Part shown: positions 1 through 7,891 of the stretch, one piece after another
Layout: every line of letters starts with the position of its first letter
How positions within the stretch are numbered: the stretch's first letter is position 1
Source: [Clostridium] asparagiforme DSM 15981
GTDB lineage: Bacteria; Bacillota; Clostridia; Lachnospirales; Lachnospiraceae
Length of the DNA: 64,000 bases
Assembly: GCA_025149125.1 (NCBI GenBank)
Contig: CP102272.1
Coordinates: 4,836,001 to 4,900,000, forward strand
Reading direction: 5' to 3'
Translations under genes and position numbers: made by a program
Notes under the pieces: generated by a model
Database searches by the model: none
Told to the model about the DNA's origin: nothing
Seen by the model: only the letters and a program-made list of their open reading frames with translations

Positions 1-351
1 CACGGAATCTCCCGGCTGGGTGTACATGTTCACAGACCAGTACAGCGCCGCGACCACACCCGGGGATACGCGCATCCACTCCTTCTTCAGCTGATACCCG
101 TGGTGGTCCTTCTCCCAGTCCATCACCGCCTCATAGTAGGAGTCCGGTACAAAGGAATAACCAAAAATACCGTGGGCTACTCTCTTTGCCAGCGCGTCGG
201 TCACGCACTCCGGCGTTCTGAACTCCATATCCGCCACCCACATGGAGATCAGGTCCGGATCTCCGAAGCGCGTCTGAAGCGCATCCCACTTCAAGCTGGC
301 CGTGCCGTTGCGGTCCACATAGTACCTGTCGCAAAATTCTTTTACTTCCAT
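1..351 (-). CDS. patB: PatB/MalY-type cystathionine beta-lyase, N-terminal part only
   Basis: The gene begins at ATG 351-349 after a GGAGGG ribosome-binding site and runs off the left edge, giving 117 N-terminal residues. The translation holds the WVADMEF segment near residues 38-44 and the HGIFGYS segment typical of the MalY/PatB group of fold-type I PLP enzymes, which cleave cystathionine or cysteine S-conjugates to a thiol, ammonia and a 2-oxoacid. The PLP lysine lies outside the window, so activity cannot be judged. It is divergent from a MarR regulator and sits behind a consensus promoter flanked by two identical-type palindromes, so MarR control is likely. An aminotransferase of the same fold is the main alternative. 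Confidence 0.85.
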   Translation of the reverse strand, partial: MEVKEFCDRYYVDRNGTASLKWDALQTRFGDPDLISMWVADMEFRTPECVTDALAKRVAHGIFGYSFVPDSYYEAVMDWEKDHHGYQLKKEWMRVSPGVVAALYWSVNMYTQPGDSV

Positions 352-383
352 TGTTCAAACCCTCCACATTTTTTCAAATTATT

Positions 384-398
384 GTTTAATGATTAAAC
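384..398. promoter_or_regulatory. Candidate MarR operator, copy 1
   Basis: GTTTAATGATTAAAC is a 7+1+7 perfect inverted repeat lying just downstream of the predicted patB start site. The same palindrome recurs at 449-463. MarR-family dimers typically bind AT-rich palindromes of this size, so this is a likely repressor site; binding is inferred. Confidence 0.7.
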
Positions 399-411
399 TA
401 TCTATGGTTGG

Positions 412-440
412 ATTATATAATACAATCGATGTTTTGTCAA
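412..440 (-). promoter_or_regulatory. patB promoter, perfect sigma-A consensus
   Basis: On the minus strand TTGACA (440-435) and TATAAT (417-412) are separated by exactly 17 bp. The start site would fall near 405, about 55 nt before the patB ATG. Confidence 0.85.
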
Positions 441-448
441 TATTTTTT

Positions 449-463
449 GTTTAATTATTAAAC
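449..463. promoter_or_regulatory. Candidate MarR operator, copy 2
   Basis: GTTTAATTATTAAAC differs from copy 1 only at the central base and lies just upstream of the patB -35 box, between patB and the regulator gene. Looser GCTAAAC half-sites at 487-493 and 518-524 continue the pattern into the regulator promoter. Confidence 0.7.
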
Positions 464-507
464 CATTTTTCTATTTTTGTTTTTTCGCTAAACCATTTGC
501 TTTTTCG

Positions 508-536
508 TTCTGTCTGTGCTAAACTGGCATTATAAT
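508..536 (+). promoter_or_regulatory. marR-type gene promoter
   Basis: TATAAT at 531-536 is preceded at 17 bp by TTCTGT (508-513), a weak -35. A transcript starting near 543 excludes the upstream ATG at 536, which lies inside this -10 box. Confidence 0.6.
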
Positions 537-574
537 TGGGAAATACTACGCATTTGCAAAGGAGGAGCGCAAAG

Positions 575-1135
575 ATGGATGCAACGGATTCCGCTAAGCT
601 TTTGCCGCCGGACGACAGCTTCATAGACCAGACCTTTCACACGTTAAACGAACGCCACAACAGCATTTACCAGTTCGTAATGCGTTATAATGACTATATC
701 CTTTCGGTTCACGACTATGGTGAGGGCATCCCCATGACCATGATCGAGGTCCACACGCTTACTTATATAGAAGAGCATCCCGGCGTCACGGTGACCGAGC
801 TTGCCAAATACTGGGGGAAAACAAAGGGCGCCCTGTCCCAGACTGCCAGCCGCCTGGCGGAATGGGGACTGATCACCAAAGAAAAGAAAGAGGACAACGC
901 CAAGAATGTCTGCCTGTACCCCACCGAGCAGGGAATCCGGCTGAGCAAGTCCCACAAGCTCTACGATACCCTGGACATCACCAAGACCATGGGCGAACTG
1001 CGCAAGGAGTGTACGCCGGAGGAGATCGACGCCTTCTACAAGGTGCTCTCCGTGTACAATCAGGTGATACAGAAGGATTTTGAGATCAACAAGGGCGCAC
1101 GGCCGGTGGGCCGCAAACCCAAGCGGAGGGAATAG
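575..1135 (+). CDS. MarR family transcriptional regulator
   Basis: A 186-residue MarR-type winged-helix protein. The start at ATG 575 is chosen because it follows GGAGGAG; an in-frame ATG at 536 overlaps the -10 box. The DNA-binding core spans about residues 55-125, with a recognition-helix segment TELAKYWGKTKGALSQTASRL region and a wing (KKEDNAKNVCLYPTEQG). The C-terminus is basic (KPKRRE). It is divergent from the PatB-type lyase, and two palindromes in the shared intergenic region fit autoregulation and control of the lyase. The ligand is unknown; a sulfur compound or amino acid derivative would fit the neighbour, but that is inference. Confidence 0.88.
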   Translation: MDATDSAKLLPPDDSFIDQTFHTLNERHNSIYQFVMRYNDYILSVHDYGEGIPMTMIEVHTLTYIEEHPGVTVTELAKYWGKTKGALSQTASRLAEWGLITKEKKEDNAKNVCLYPTEQGIRLSKSHKLYDTLDITKTMGELRKECTPEEIDAFYKVLSVYNQVIQKDFEINKGARPVGRKPKRRE

Positions 1136-1210
1136 AACGGAATCAGGGCGGTGGGACCGCGGGCAGGGGATGGAAGAAATTAATTGGAAGAAATTAATTT
1201 AAATTAACCC

Positions 1211-1239
1211 TTGACACCCCGCCGTCCCCGTGCTATAGT
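1211..1239 (+). promoter_or_regulatory. Cold-shock gene promoter
   Basis: TTGACA (1211-1216) and TATAGT (1234-1239) with a 17-bp spacer. The predicted start near 1246 gives a leader of about 128 nt, the long type usual for cold-shock genes. Confidence 0.8.
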
Positions 1240-1269
1240 TAAGAAGTATTTTTTATAAGATTTTGATTT

Positions 1270-1329
1270 CACATGTTTTTGTAAGTCATTATTCCTATGA
1301 TGATTTACAAAAACGTGTGATTTTTTTTA
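1270..1329 (+). promoter_or_regulatory. csp leader hairpin followed by a T tract
   Basis: A 15-bp stem (1270-1284 with 1305-1319, one G-U pair) closes a 20-nt loop and is followed by eight or more T residues, so the leader contains a structure shaped like an intrinsic terminator between promoter and gene. It may act as an attenuator or RNA thermosensor; which one cannot be told from sequence. Confidence 0.6.
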
Positions 1330-1373
1330 GTTTTATCAAAAAATATAATATTATATTTCAGGAGGTATCTTTC

Positions 1374-1577
1374 ATGAATAAAGGTACAGTAAAATGGTTT
1401 AACTCTCAGAAGGGCTTCGGCTTCATCACCAACAGCGAGAACGGCGAGGACATCTTCGTTCACTACTCCGGCATCGCTTCCAACGGCTTCAAGTCCCTGG
1501 AAGACGGCCAGTCCGTGACTTTTGATATCACCAACGGCAACCGCGGCTTACAGGCTGTGAACGTCTGCGTGGCATAA
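1374..1577 (+). CDS. csp: Cold-shock domain protein (CspA/CspB type)
   Basis: A 67-residue single-domain nucleic-acid chaperone of full family length. RNP1 (KGFGFI, residues 13-18) and RNP2 (DIFVH, 26-30) are intact. The start ATG 1374 follows GGAGGT at 1361-1366. The protein would bind single-stranded RNA/DNA in the cytoplasm and melt secondary structure at low temperature. It has its own strong promoter and a long structured leader. Its original terminator now appears to lie at 3549-3596, on the other side of a group II intron inserted 13 nt after the stop codon. Confidence 0.95.
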   Translation: MNKGTVKWFNSQKGFGFITNSENGEDIFVHYSGIASNGFKSLEDGQSVTFDITNGNRGLQAVNVCVA

Positions 1578-1629
1578 TCAAACCAGCGAATCGAGTAGGA
1601 GGGAGTGATTAACTCCCGTCCTCTCACAC

Positions 1630-1657
1630 CACCGTGCGTACCGTTCGGTACACGGCG
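1630..1657 (-). ncRNA. Group II intron domain V
   Basis: The RNA reads CGCCGU, a GUACC/GGUAC stem with a four-base loop, a two-base GC bulge, then ACGGUG pairing back to the first segment. This is the canonical catalytic domain V shape with its dinucleotide bulge, and the triad is CGC rather than AGC. Confidence 0.85.
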
Positions 1658-1660
1658 GTT

Positions 1661-3052
1661 TCAATAGTTGACATGCACGGACTGATAGGCAGTAGCTAAA
1701 TCATAAAAGCCACTGTTTATCAGTCTTTTTTGTGTTAATGCTCTGTTGACCGCTCCCATTCCCGTTACATACCAGTATTTCCTGCGGCTGTTTGCCGCCT
1801 GATGTGCAAAATATTCAGGTATTCCGAGTTTTATAAGATTTCTTTTCCTTGTTTTGGGTAACTTCCATTGTTTCCATATGCACATTCGAATACGGTGATA
1901 CAGCCATGAGTTTAGTTCGTCTATCCTGTTCTTCATATCCGCAATCCCATAATAATTCAGCCATCCACGCATGAATACTTTTATCTTTTCCAATGAAGGA
2001 CGTATACTCTGACAAGACCTTCGGGAACTGAGCTCTTTCAGTTTTGTCTTCATCTTCTTCCATGACTTCCCATGAACCCGGACATATATGCCCTTCCCGT
2101 TCTTTCCCAATGTGAAGCCAAGAAACTTAAAATTTCGGATTGCAAACACACTTACTACACGACTTTTCTTTTGATTCACTTTCAGTTTCAGTGTTTTCTC
2201 CAGATATTTCGTGCTGGATTCCAGTAATCTCTTTGCGGCTCTCTCACTTTTAGCTAACAGCACAATATCGTCTGCGTAGCGTACAAATGCCACTCCCCGC
2301 TTCTCAAACTCCTGGTCGAACTCGTTCAGATAGATATTGGCCAGCAGGGGTGAGATGTTTCCGCCCTGCGGCGATCCTTCTTCGGTTTCCATGACTACAC
2401 CGTTTTCCATGACACCACTCTTTAAGTATCTCTTAATCCACTGGATTACCCTTTCGTCCTTTACATTCCTTCGCAAGATATTCAGGAGCATTTCGTGGTT
2501 AAGTGTATCAAAGTATTTCGACAGGTCTAATGTCACTGCATGGGTATATCCCTGTTCTGCATACTCCTTCACTTTCAGAATGGCGGCTTTTGCGCTTATC
2601 CCCGGTCGATAGCCATAGCTGTTTTCCGAGAATAGCGGCTCATAGACCGGCATGAGCTGTTGTGTTATGGCTTGCTGGAAAATACGGTCTTTGACTGTTG
2701 GAATACCAAGCTTTCGTATTCCACCGTCTGGTTTTGGGATTTCCACTCGTCTTACCGGGTCGGGAGTATATTTCCCCCTTTTAATTCTCCCGATAAGCTC
2801 TTTCTGGGTCTTCCGAAGGTAGGCTCCGGCTTCCTCCACGGTCATTCCATCGATTCCCGGTGCTCCCTTGTTTGCCTTTACTCTCTTGAACGCTCTGTTC
2901 AGGTTGTCCTTATCCAGTATCTTCTCTAAGAGCTCCGGTTGTGCACTGTCCCGTTCCTTCCATATCCGACGGAAAGAACGGTGCGCTCTCACATACCCTT
3001 CACGTTCCGCGCTATCTCTTTGCGAGCAGCTTTCTCTGTTTTCTGCACCCAA
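1661..3052 (-). CDS. ltrA: Group II intron reverse transcriptase/maturase
   Basis: A 463-residue intron-encoded protein that splices its own intron RNA and copies it during retrohoming. The start is TTG at 3052, eight bases after GGAGG. Reverse transcriptase blocks run from about residue 45 to 310, with the catalytic YADD motif intact (RYADDIVLL), the block EIPKPDGGIRKLGIPT, and QGGNISPLLANIYL. The maturase domain X follows (about 345-420, including GWLNYYG). No Cys-rich HNH endonuclease is present at the C-terminus. The gene lies within the intron RNA and stops three bases before domain V. No frameshift is seen, so the element may be active. Confidence 0.95.
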   Translation of the reverse strand: MGAENRESCSQRDSAEREGYVRAHRSFRRIWKERDSAQPELLEKILDKDNLNRAFKRVKANKGAPGIDGMTVEEAGAYLRKTQKELIGRIKRGKYTPDPVRRVEIPKPDGGIRKLGIPTVKDRIFQQAITQQLMPVYEPLFSENSYGYRPGISAKAAILKVKEYAEQGYTHAVTLDLSKYFDTLNHEMLLNILRRNVKDERVIQWIKRYLKSGVMENGVVMETEEGSPQGGNISPLLANIYLNEFDQEFEKRGVAFVRYADDIVLLAKSERAAKRLLESSTKYLEKTLKLKVNQKKSRVVSVFAIRNFKFLGFTLGKNGKGIYVRVHGKSWKKMKTKLKELSSRRSCQSIRPSLEKIKVFMRGWLNYYGIADMKNRIDELNSWLYHRIRMCIWKQWKLPKTRKRNLIKLGIPEYFAHQAANSRRKYWYVTGMGAVNRALTQKRLINSGFYDLATAYQSVHVNY

Positions 3053-3548
3053 TGTTCTTTCCTCCTTTCCCGGTTGTACTAAGGACTCCTATTGATTCGG
3101 TCCTTTGCCTCTCGGCTACTATGACCTCGGCTGACTTCTGTACGTTCAGCATTATCTCACGATAATGGTTATCCCTTTCAGGACATATCGTACAGACCTC
3201 CCCGGGGTGCAAAGCATCCAGTGGATGCTTGTTCTGCACGGACCGAAGCGGAGCGAAGACACACACGTTTCTTTCTCTCCATCTATCTGCCACATTTACC
3301 ATACATGATTCCGTGTAGTTATTGGGCTTCAACTTGTGATGCAGTCTTACCCTCATGCATAGCCTGATGTGATTTCTGTTCGTCAGACCAGAGATTTGCC
3401 CATGGGTTAGTATGTTCCCCATATCCGGCTTCCTTCAGATTCCACCTCACGATGGACACCCTTGCCTTCGGCTATATCCTTCCCACTACCGGGCGGATTC
3501 CGGACTTGCACCGGTTAGAAACGTGCGCCGCCGGGCACACATCGACAA

Positions 3549-3596
3549 ACAGGGTGCCCCAAATGTCTGAAAACGGCATTGGGGGCACCCTGTTTT
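3549..3596. terminator. Bidirectional terminator, originally of csp and the deaminase gene
   Basis: ACAGGGTGCCCC (3549-3560) pairs with GGGGGCACCCTGT (3580-3592) and is followed on the plus strand by TTTTTT. On the minus strand the stem is followed by TTTGTC, directly beside the intron 5' end. It would have ended csp from the left before the intron inserted, and still ends the deaminase gene from the right. Confidence 0.85.
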
Positions 3597-4082
3597 TTAG
3601 TTGTTCCAGTATCCCTTGTGTACCTCTGCGATCTCCTTCACCAGCTCCGGGAAGGGGCCCACGACCTCGATTTCCTTCTGGCCTCTGGCAAATACCTCCC
3701 GGCAGGGCAGGTCAAAGGTGGGATTCTGGGGATCCGCGCCGGTTTGCGCCAACAGCTCCTTCTCCGTCATGCCGTATACCACACGGCCGATGCCGGCCCA
3801 GTAGATGGCGCCTGCGCACATCGCGCAGGGCTCCGCCGTGGTGTAGAGGGTGCAGTCCTTCAGAAATTCCCTGGAGTAGAGCTGGGAAGCCCGCTCCGCG
3901 GCCTGAGTCTCCGCGTGGCCCGTGCACTTCTTCTCCGTGATCTCCACGTTGGGCTGCTCCAGCAGAATATTTCCCTCTTTGTCCGCAAGCAGCGCGCCGA
4001 AGGGGGTGTTGCCGTTTGCCCGCGACTGCCGGGAAATCTCCACGCAGCGCTTTAAGTTTCTGATATCGGTTGTATAATCCAT
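3597..4082 (-). CDS. Nucleoside/base deaminase, CDA superfamily
   Basis: A 161-residue zinc hydrolase of the cytidine/deoxycytidylate deaminase fold. The zinc site is complete: HAE (H56, E58) and PCAMC (C86, C89). The start ATG 4082 follows GGAGGATGAA. The short length, the sequence around PCAMCAGAIYWA and the Trp-containing C-terminus resemble guanine deaminase and related nucleobase deaminases more than tRNA adenosine deaminase TadA, but the substrate cannot be fixed from sequence. It stands alone, ending at the bidirectional terminator it once shared with csp. Confidence 0.85.
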   Translation of the reverse strand: MDYTTDIRNLKRCVEISRQSRANGNTPFGALLADKEGNILLEQPNVEITEKKCTGHAETQAAERASQLYSREFLKDCTLYTTAEPCAMCAGAIYWAGIGRVVYGMTEKELLAQTGADPQNPTFDLPCREVFARGQKEIEVVGPFPELVKEIAEVHKGYWNN

Positions 4083-4219
4083 TTCATCCTCCTGACCGGT
4101 GCGAGGTCAATCCTCACATACCGCTGTCCTTAAATTTATCACAATCCCTTCCGGATGTAAATTGCATTTTAACGCGACCCCGCGAAAATGGGGCGGACAA
4201 AAACGCGGACAGGCCCGGA

Positions 4220-4402
4220 TTACCGCGGCCTGTCCTTGTGAAACTCGCTAACCATTTTTTTCCAAAGCCGTTCAAACCCTTCCGGGTCCGGCCTGGGGCC
4301 TCCTTCGGCCTCCACCTCGGCCTCCGCCGCCTTAAACTCCCGCAGCAGGTCCTCGTCCGAATTCCGGTACAGACGCTGCAGCAATTCATCCATCTCATTC
4401 AT
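4220..4402 (-). CDS. Small acidic hypothetical protein
   Basis: A 60-residue protein starting at ATG 4402, eleven bases after GGAGG; a TTG further upstream overlaps that ribosome-binding site and is rejected. It is highly charged and probably helical (DELLQRLYRNSDEDLLREF), with no signal peptide or membrane segment. It lies 89 bp downstream of the small XRE regulator on the same strand, so the two may form one unit. I do not recognise the family. Confidence 0.55.
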   Translation of the reverse strand: MNEMDELLQRLYRNSDEDLLREFKAAEAEVEAEGGPRPDPEGFERLWKKMVSEFHKDRPR

Positions 4403-4491
4403 AAAAATATGCGCCTCCTTGCTCTCCAAGTATAGCGCATTTTCAAGCCCTGCGGCTGATTTTGCTCGGAAATCCGAGCGCTTTTTGTTAT

Positions 4492-4686
4492 TTAAAGGTA
4501 GTCGCTTTCAATCAGGTCTGAAATTTTGATCTTCAGTCCCTTCGCCAGTTGCTCAAGTGTGTCGACCCGCGGCATGGACCCCTTCCGAATCTCATGCACC
4601 GATGAGCGGGATAGTCCTGTGAGAATACTTACCTGACGCTCTGTTAAGTTCCGTTGTTCCATAATTTCGTCAAGCAATAGCTTCAT
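4492..4686 (-). CDS. Small XRE-type HTH regulator
   Basis: A 64-residue protein that is essentially one Cro/C1-type helix-turn-helix, with helices around residues 16-24 (TERQVSILT) and 27-35 (SRSSVHEIR) and the usual C-terminal LEQLAKGLKI segment. A TATAAT box lies only seven bases upstream of the ATG, so the mRNA is probably leaderless or nearly so. A TATACAGTATA palindrome overlaps that box, suggesting autorepression. No toxin partner is evident apart from the small acidic protein downstream. Confidence 0.85.
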   Translation of the reverse strand: MKLLLDEIMEQRNLTERQVSILTGLSRSSVHEIRKGSMPRVDTLEQLAKGLKIKISDLIESDYL

Positions 4687-4693
4687 GTATTCT

Positions 4694-4706
4694 ATTATAC
4701 AGTATA
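4694..4706 (-). promoter_or_regulatory. XRE gene -10 box with overlapping palindrome
   Basis: The minus strand has TATAAT at 4699-4694, and TATACAGTATA (4696-4706) is a perfect 5+1+5 inverted repeat overlapping it. Transcription would start around 4687, at or next to the start codon. Confidence 0.55.
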
Positions 4707-4756
4707 TTATGGAAAAAGCATCTGGGTTTTTCTGGTTTTCCGGAGCCCGTTGAAAT

Positions 4757-4806
4757 AGAAAAGAACCGCCTTCCCACCGCCAATGCGGAGGGAAAACGGT
4801 CCTCTT
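4757..4806 (-). terminator. Terminator of the fructose operon
   Basis: A long imperfect hairpin with paired blocks TTCCC/GGGAA and CCGC/GCGG around an ATTG loop, followed on the minus strand by TTCTTTTC. It lies 45 bp after the fruA stop. Confidence 0.75.
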
Positions 4807-4850
4807 TTATCTGCCAAATACTCCCCTTATTTTGTATCAGGCACCTGTGG

Positions 4851-6884
4851 TTATTCCACGTTTTTCTTCAGCGCCCCCAGCACCAGACAGCCGGCCACGG
4901 CTCCTGCCACAACGGCGGCCAGGTACAGAAGCGGGTTGCCGATGGTGGGCAGCACGAAGATCCCACCGTGAGGCGCGCGCAGCGTGCAGCCAAAGGCCAT
5001 GGACAGACCGCCTGCCAGGGCGGAGCCCACGATACAGGAGGGAATCACACGCAGCGGGTCCTGAGCCGCAAAGGGAATGGCTCCCTCTGTGATAAAGGAC
5101 AGCCCCATCACATAGTTCACAATGCCGGACTGACGTTCCTTGGCCGTGAATTTCTTTTTGAAGAAGGTGGTACACAGGGCGATGGCGATGGGCGGAACCA
5201 TTCCGCCTGCCATCACGGCGGCCATCACCTCAAAGTTGCCCTCTGCCAGCTGGGCGGTGCCGAACACGTATGCCGCCTTGTTGAAGGGGCCGCCCATATC
5301 GATGGACATCATGCCGCCTAATACCATGCCCAGCACGATCCGGCTGGTCCCGCCCATTCCATTGAGGAAATGGGTCAGGCCGTCGTTGATCATTCCCATG
5401 TAGGGATTCACAAAGGTGGTCACCACCGCTGCCAGAAAAATGCCGATCACCGGGTAGAGCAGCACCGGCTTGATCCCCTCCAGAGACTTGGGAAGCTTCT
5501 CAAAGAGTTTGCGCAGGCCCAGCACAATGTAGCCGCCCACAAAACCCGCAAACAGCGCGCCCAGGAAACCGGCATTCACGTCGCCGCCCGCCGGATTGGC
5601 GAAGGTGGAACCCATCTTTGCGATCAGCCCGGCCACCAGGCCCACCGCCAGGCCGGGACGGTCCGCGATGCTCATGGCGATGAAACCGGCCAGGATCGGC
5701 AGCATCATGCCGAAAGCCTGTTCGCCGATGGTCTTTAAATAGGCGGCCAGGGGCGTGTTCTTGCCGAAGTTGGACGGGTCGATGGAGTAATCGTCAAAGA
5801 GGAAGGCCAGGGCGATCAGGATTCCGCCGCCGATCACGAAGGGCAGCATGTGGGAAACGCCGTTCATCAGATGCTTGTAAATGCTTCTGCCCAGGCTATC
5901 CTTGTTCTCCTCTGCCCCGGAATCGGCAGTCTTTTGTCCGTCGTGGCGGTACACCGGAACCGTGCCGCTCACCGCCCGGTTGATCAGCTCCTCCGCCTTG
6001 TGGATGCCGTCCGCCACCGGAACCATAATCACCGGCTTGCCGTCAAAACGGGCCATCTCCACGTTCTTGTCGGCCGCAATGATGATGGCGTCCGCCCCGG
6101 CGATCTCGGATCTGGTCAGCACGTTCTGCGCGCCGCCGGAGCCGTCGGTCTCCGCCTTCAGGGCGATTCCCATATTTCTTGCAGTATTTTCCAGATTCTC
6201 CGCCGCCATGTAGGTGTGGGCGATTCCGGTGGGGCACGCCGTCACGGCCAGAACCCGATAGCCGGAGGGGGCGCTTTCTGCGGTTGCATTTTTGCCGGTG
6301 CGGGATTCTTCTGCGGGCGCGCCGGTCTGCGGTCCGTTTCCTTCCAGCTCCGCGCCGCTCTGCCGCCCGTTTCCTTCCTGCGCCTCACCGCCCTGCGGCC
6401 CGTTCTCCTCCTCCGGGGTGCCGAACCGGGCTGTCTCCGCCTCGTCGATCACCTTGAGAAATTCCGCCTTGGACTTAGCCGCAATCAGAGCTTCCTTGAA
6501 TCCCGGGTTCATCAGCAGGGTGGACAGACGCGCCAGAGCTTCTAAGTGCACGTCCGCGCCCTCCGCCGGCGCCGCGATCATAAAGATTAAGTTGGCCAGT
6601 GAGCCGTCAAAGGCCTCGTAGTCCACGCCTTCGGGCAGGACCATGGCCGCCAGGCCCGGCTCCGCCACAGCCTCCACCTTGGCGTGGGGAATGGCGATTC
6701 CCTCGCCGATCGCCGTGCTGCCTAACCCCTCACGGGCCAGGATTCCAGCCTTGTACCCGTCCTTGTCCTTCAACCGGCCTCCGGCCTCCATAAGCGCCAC
6801 CAGCTTGTCGATGGCCTGCTCCTTGCTCTCAGCCTTCTCATTTAAACCGATGCTTTCCTGTTTCAGTAATTCGGTAATCCGCAT
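4851..6884 (-). CDS. fruA: PTS fructose transporter, fused IIA-IIB-IIC
   Basis: A 677-residue membrane protein that imports fructose while phosphorylating it to fructose 1-phosphate. Domains in order are IIA (1-150, phospho-His67 in IPHAK), a Gly/Asn/Gln/Glu-rich linker (about 156-206) with repeated NG.Q.GA-like units, IIB (208-305, active Cys217 in ACPTGIAHTYMAA) and IIC (about 315-677) with many hydrophobic helices. It starts 54 bp after fruK and is the last gene of rpiR-fruK-fruA. The fused order and length are normal for Clostridia. Mannose-type fructose PTS systems have a different layout, so the call is firm. Confidence 0.95.
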   Translation of the reverse strand: MRITELLKQESIGLNEKAESKEQAIDKLVALMEAGGRLKDKDGYKAGILAREGLGSTAIGEGIAIPHAKVEAVAEPGLAAMVLPEGVDYEAFDGSLANLIFMIAAPAEGADVHLEALARLSTLLMNPGFKEALIAAKSKAEFLKVIDEAETARFGTPEEENGPQGGEAQEGNGRQSGAELEGNGPQTGAPAEESRTGKNATAESAPSGYRVLAVTACPTGIAHTYMAAENLENTARNMGIALKAETDGSGGAQNVLTRSEIAGADAIIIAADKNVEMARFDGKPVIMVPVADGIHKAEELINRAVSGTVPVYRHDGQKTADSGAEENKDSLGRSIYKHLMNGVSHMLPFVIGGGILIALAFLFDDYSIDPSNFGKNTPLAAYLKTIGEQAFGMMLPILAGFIAMSIADRPGLAVGLVAGLIAKMGSTFANPAGGDVNAGFLGALFAGFVGGYIVLGLRKLFEKLPKSLEGIKPVLLYPVIGIFLAAVVTTFVNPYMGMINDGLTHFLNGMGGTSRIVLGMVLGGMMSIDMGGPFNKAAYVFGTAQLAEGNFEVMAAVMAGGMVPPIAIALCTTFFKKKFTAKERQSGIVNYVMGLSFITEGAIPFAAQDPLRVIPSCIVGSALAGGLSMAFGCTLRAPHGGIFVLPTIGNPLLYLAAVVAGAVAGCLVLGALKKNVE

Positions 6885-6938
6885 GAAAATTGCCCCTCCT
6901 TATAAAATAATCTGCCCTTCTGTTTCCATCTTCATCTT

Positions 6939-7841
6939 TCACAGCGTTGCCAACAGCCGCATAATCTCGTCTTTGGTTCCAATCCCGTCGGAAAATGCCG
7001 TGGCTCCTCCGCAGGCTGTGCCCAGCTTCAGCGCATAGCCGTAATCTCCTGTCTCCAGGTACCCGGCTAAAAAGCCCGCCACCATGGAATCCCCGGCTCC
7101 GACGGAGTTTTTCACCACACCCTCTGCCACTCCCTGGCGCAGTACCTGTCCGTCCTCCGTCACCAGCAGCGCGCCGTCCCCGGCCATGGACACCAGCACG
7201 TTGCGGGCGCCCCGCTCCTGAAGCCTGCGCGCATATGCCGCGATCTCCTCCTCACCCGCAAGCTCCACGCCGAACATCTGTCCCAGCTCGTGGTTGTTGG
7301 GTTTGATCAGAAACGGGTGATAGCAGAGCACATTGAGCAGCAGGTCCTTCTCCGCGTCCACCGCGATGCGCACGCCGCGTCCATCCAAACGGGCCATGAT
7401 CCGCTCGTAGATGTCCGGTTCAATGGAGGCCGGTATACTTCCGGAGAGCACCAGCACATCCCCCTCCTTTAAGTCCTCCAGCTTGCCAAAGAGCTCACCC
7501 ACATCCCCGTCCGCGATCTCCGGACCCATGCCGTTGATCTCGCTCTCCTGGTCGGATTTGAGCTTCACGTTGATCCGGGACATGCCGCGCTTCACATGGA
7601 TGAAGTCGGAGCAGAAGCCCAGGCGTTTCACCCCCCGCTCAATCTCGTCGCCGGTGAATCCGGCCACAAATCCCAGGGCCACGCTCTCATACCCCAGATT
7701 AGCCAGCAGGGCCGATACATTGATGCCCTTGCCCCCGTAGAAAATGTGTTCCCCCACCGTGCGGTTGACCTGCCCCAGCGTGAAATGATTTACGTTCACA
7801 ACATAGTCCAAAGCCGGGTTGAACGTTACTGTGTAAATCAT
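6939..7841 (-). CDS. fruK: 1-phosphofructokinase
   Basis: A 300-residue PfkB-family kinase converting fructose 1-phosphate to fructose 1,6-bisphosphate. The family signatures are present: GGKGINVSALLANLG near residue 36 and the catalytic GAGDSMVAGFLAGY near 245. The start is set at ATG 7841, ten bases after GAGAGG; an ATG nine bases further upstream abuts the ribosome-binding site and is unlikely. It follows a promoter at 7892-7920 and precedes fruA. Tagatose 6-phosphate kinase is the close alternative, but the fruA partner favours fructose. Confidence 0.93.
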   Translation of the reverse strand: MIYTVTFNPALDYVVNVNHFTLGQVNRTVGEHIFYGGKGINVSALLANLGYESVALGFVAGFTGDEIERGVKRLGFCSDFIHVKRGMSRINVKLKSDQESEINGMGPEIADGDVGELFGKLEDLKEGDVLVLSGSIPASIEPDIYERIMARLDGRGVRIAVDAEKDLLLNVLCYHPFLIKPNNHELGQMFGVELAGEEEIAAYARRLQERGARNVLVSMAGDGALLVTEDGQVLRQGVAEGVVKNSVGAGDSMVAGFLAGYLETGDYGYALKLGTACGGATAFSDGIGTKDEIMRLLATL

Positions 7842-7891
7842 ATATCGCATACCTCTCTTTTTATGAAATTTCGTTTCTCATCTCTGTCTCT

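Larger units (their letters stand above)
1590..3540 (-). mobile_element. Group II intron, probably class C, with reverse transcriptase
   Basis: A minus-strand element of about 1.95 kb. The 5' end reads GTGTGCCCGG (3540-3531), fitting the GUGYG start; a domain V helix lies at 1657-1630 just after the reverse transcriptase gene, and the 3' end is near 1590 (one or two bases uncertain). Three points suggest class C: domain V carries a CGC triad, the protein has no HNH endonuclease domain, and insertion is directly beside a terminator hairpin. The 5' part (3540-3053) is structured non-coding intron RNA. The host site is the csp 3' untranslated region, in antisense orientation to csp. Confidence 0.88.

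Noticed and set aside
3012..3422. 136-residue minus-strand ORF in the intron
   Set aside because: It lies in structured intron RNA upstream of the reverse transcriptase gene, overlaps its start and has no family features.
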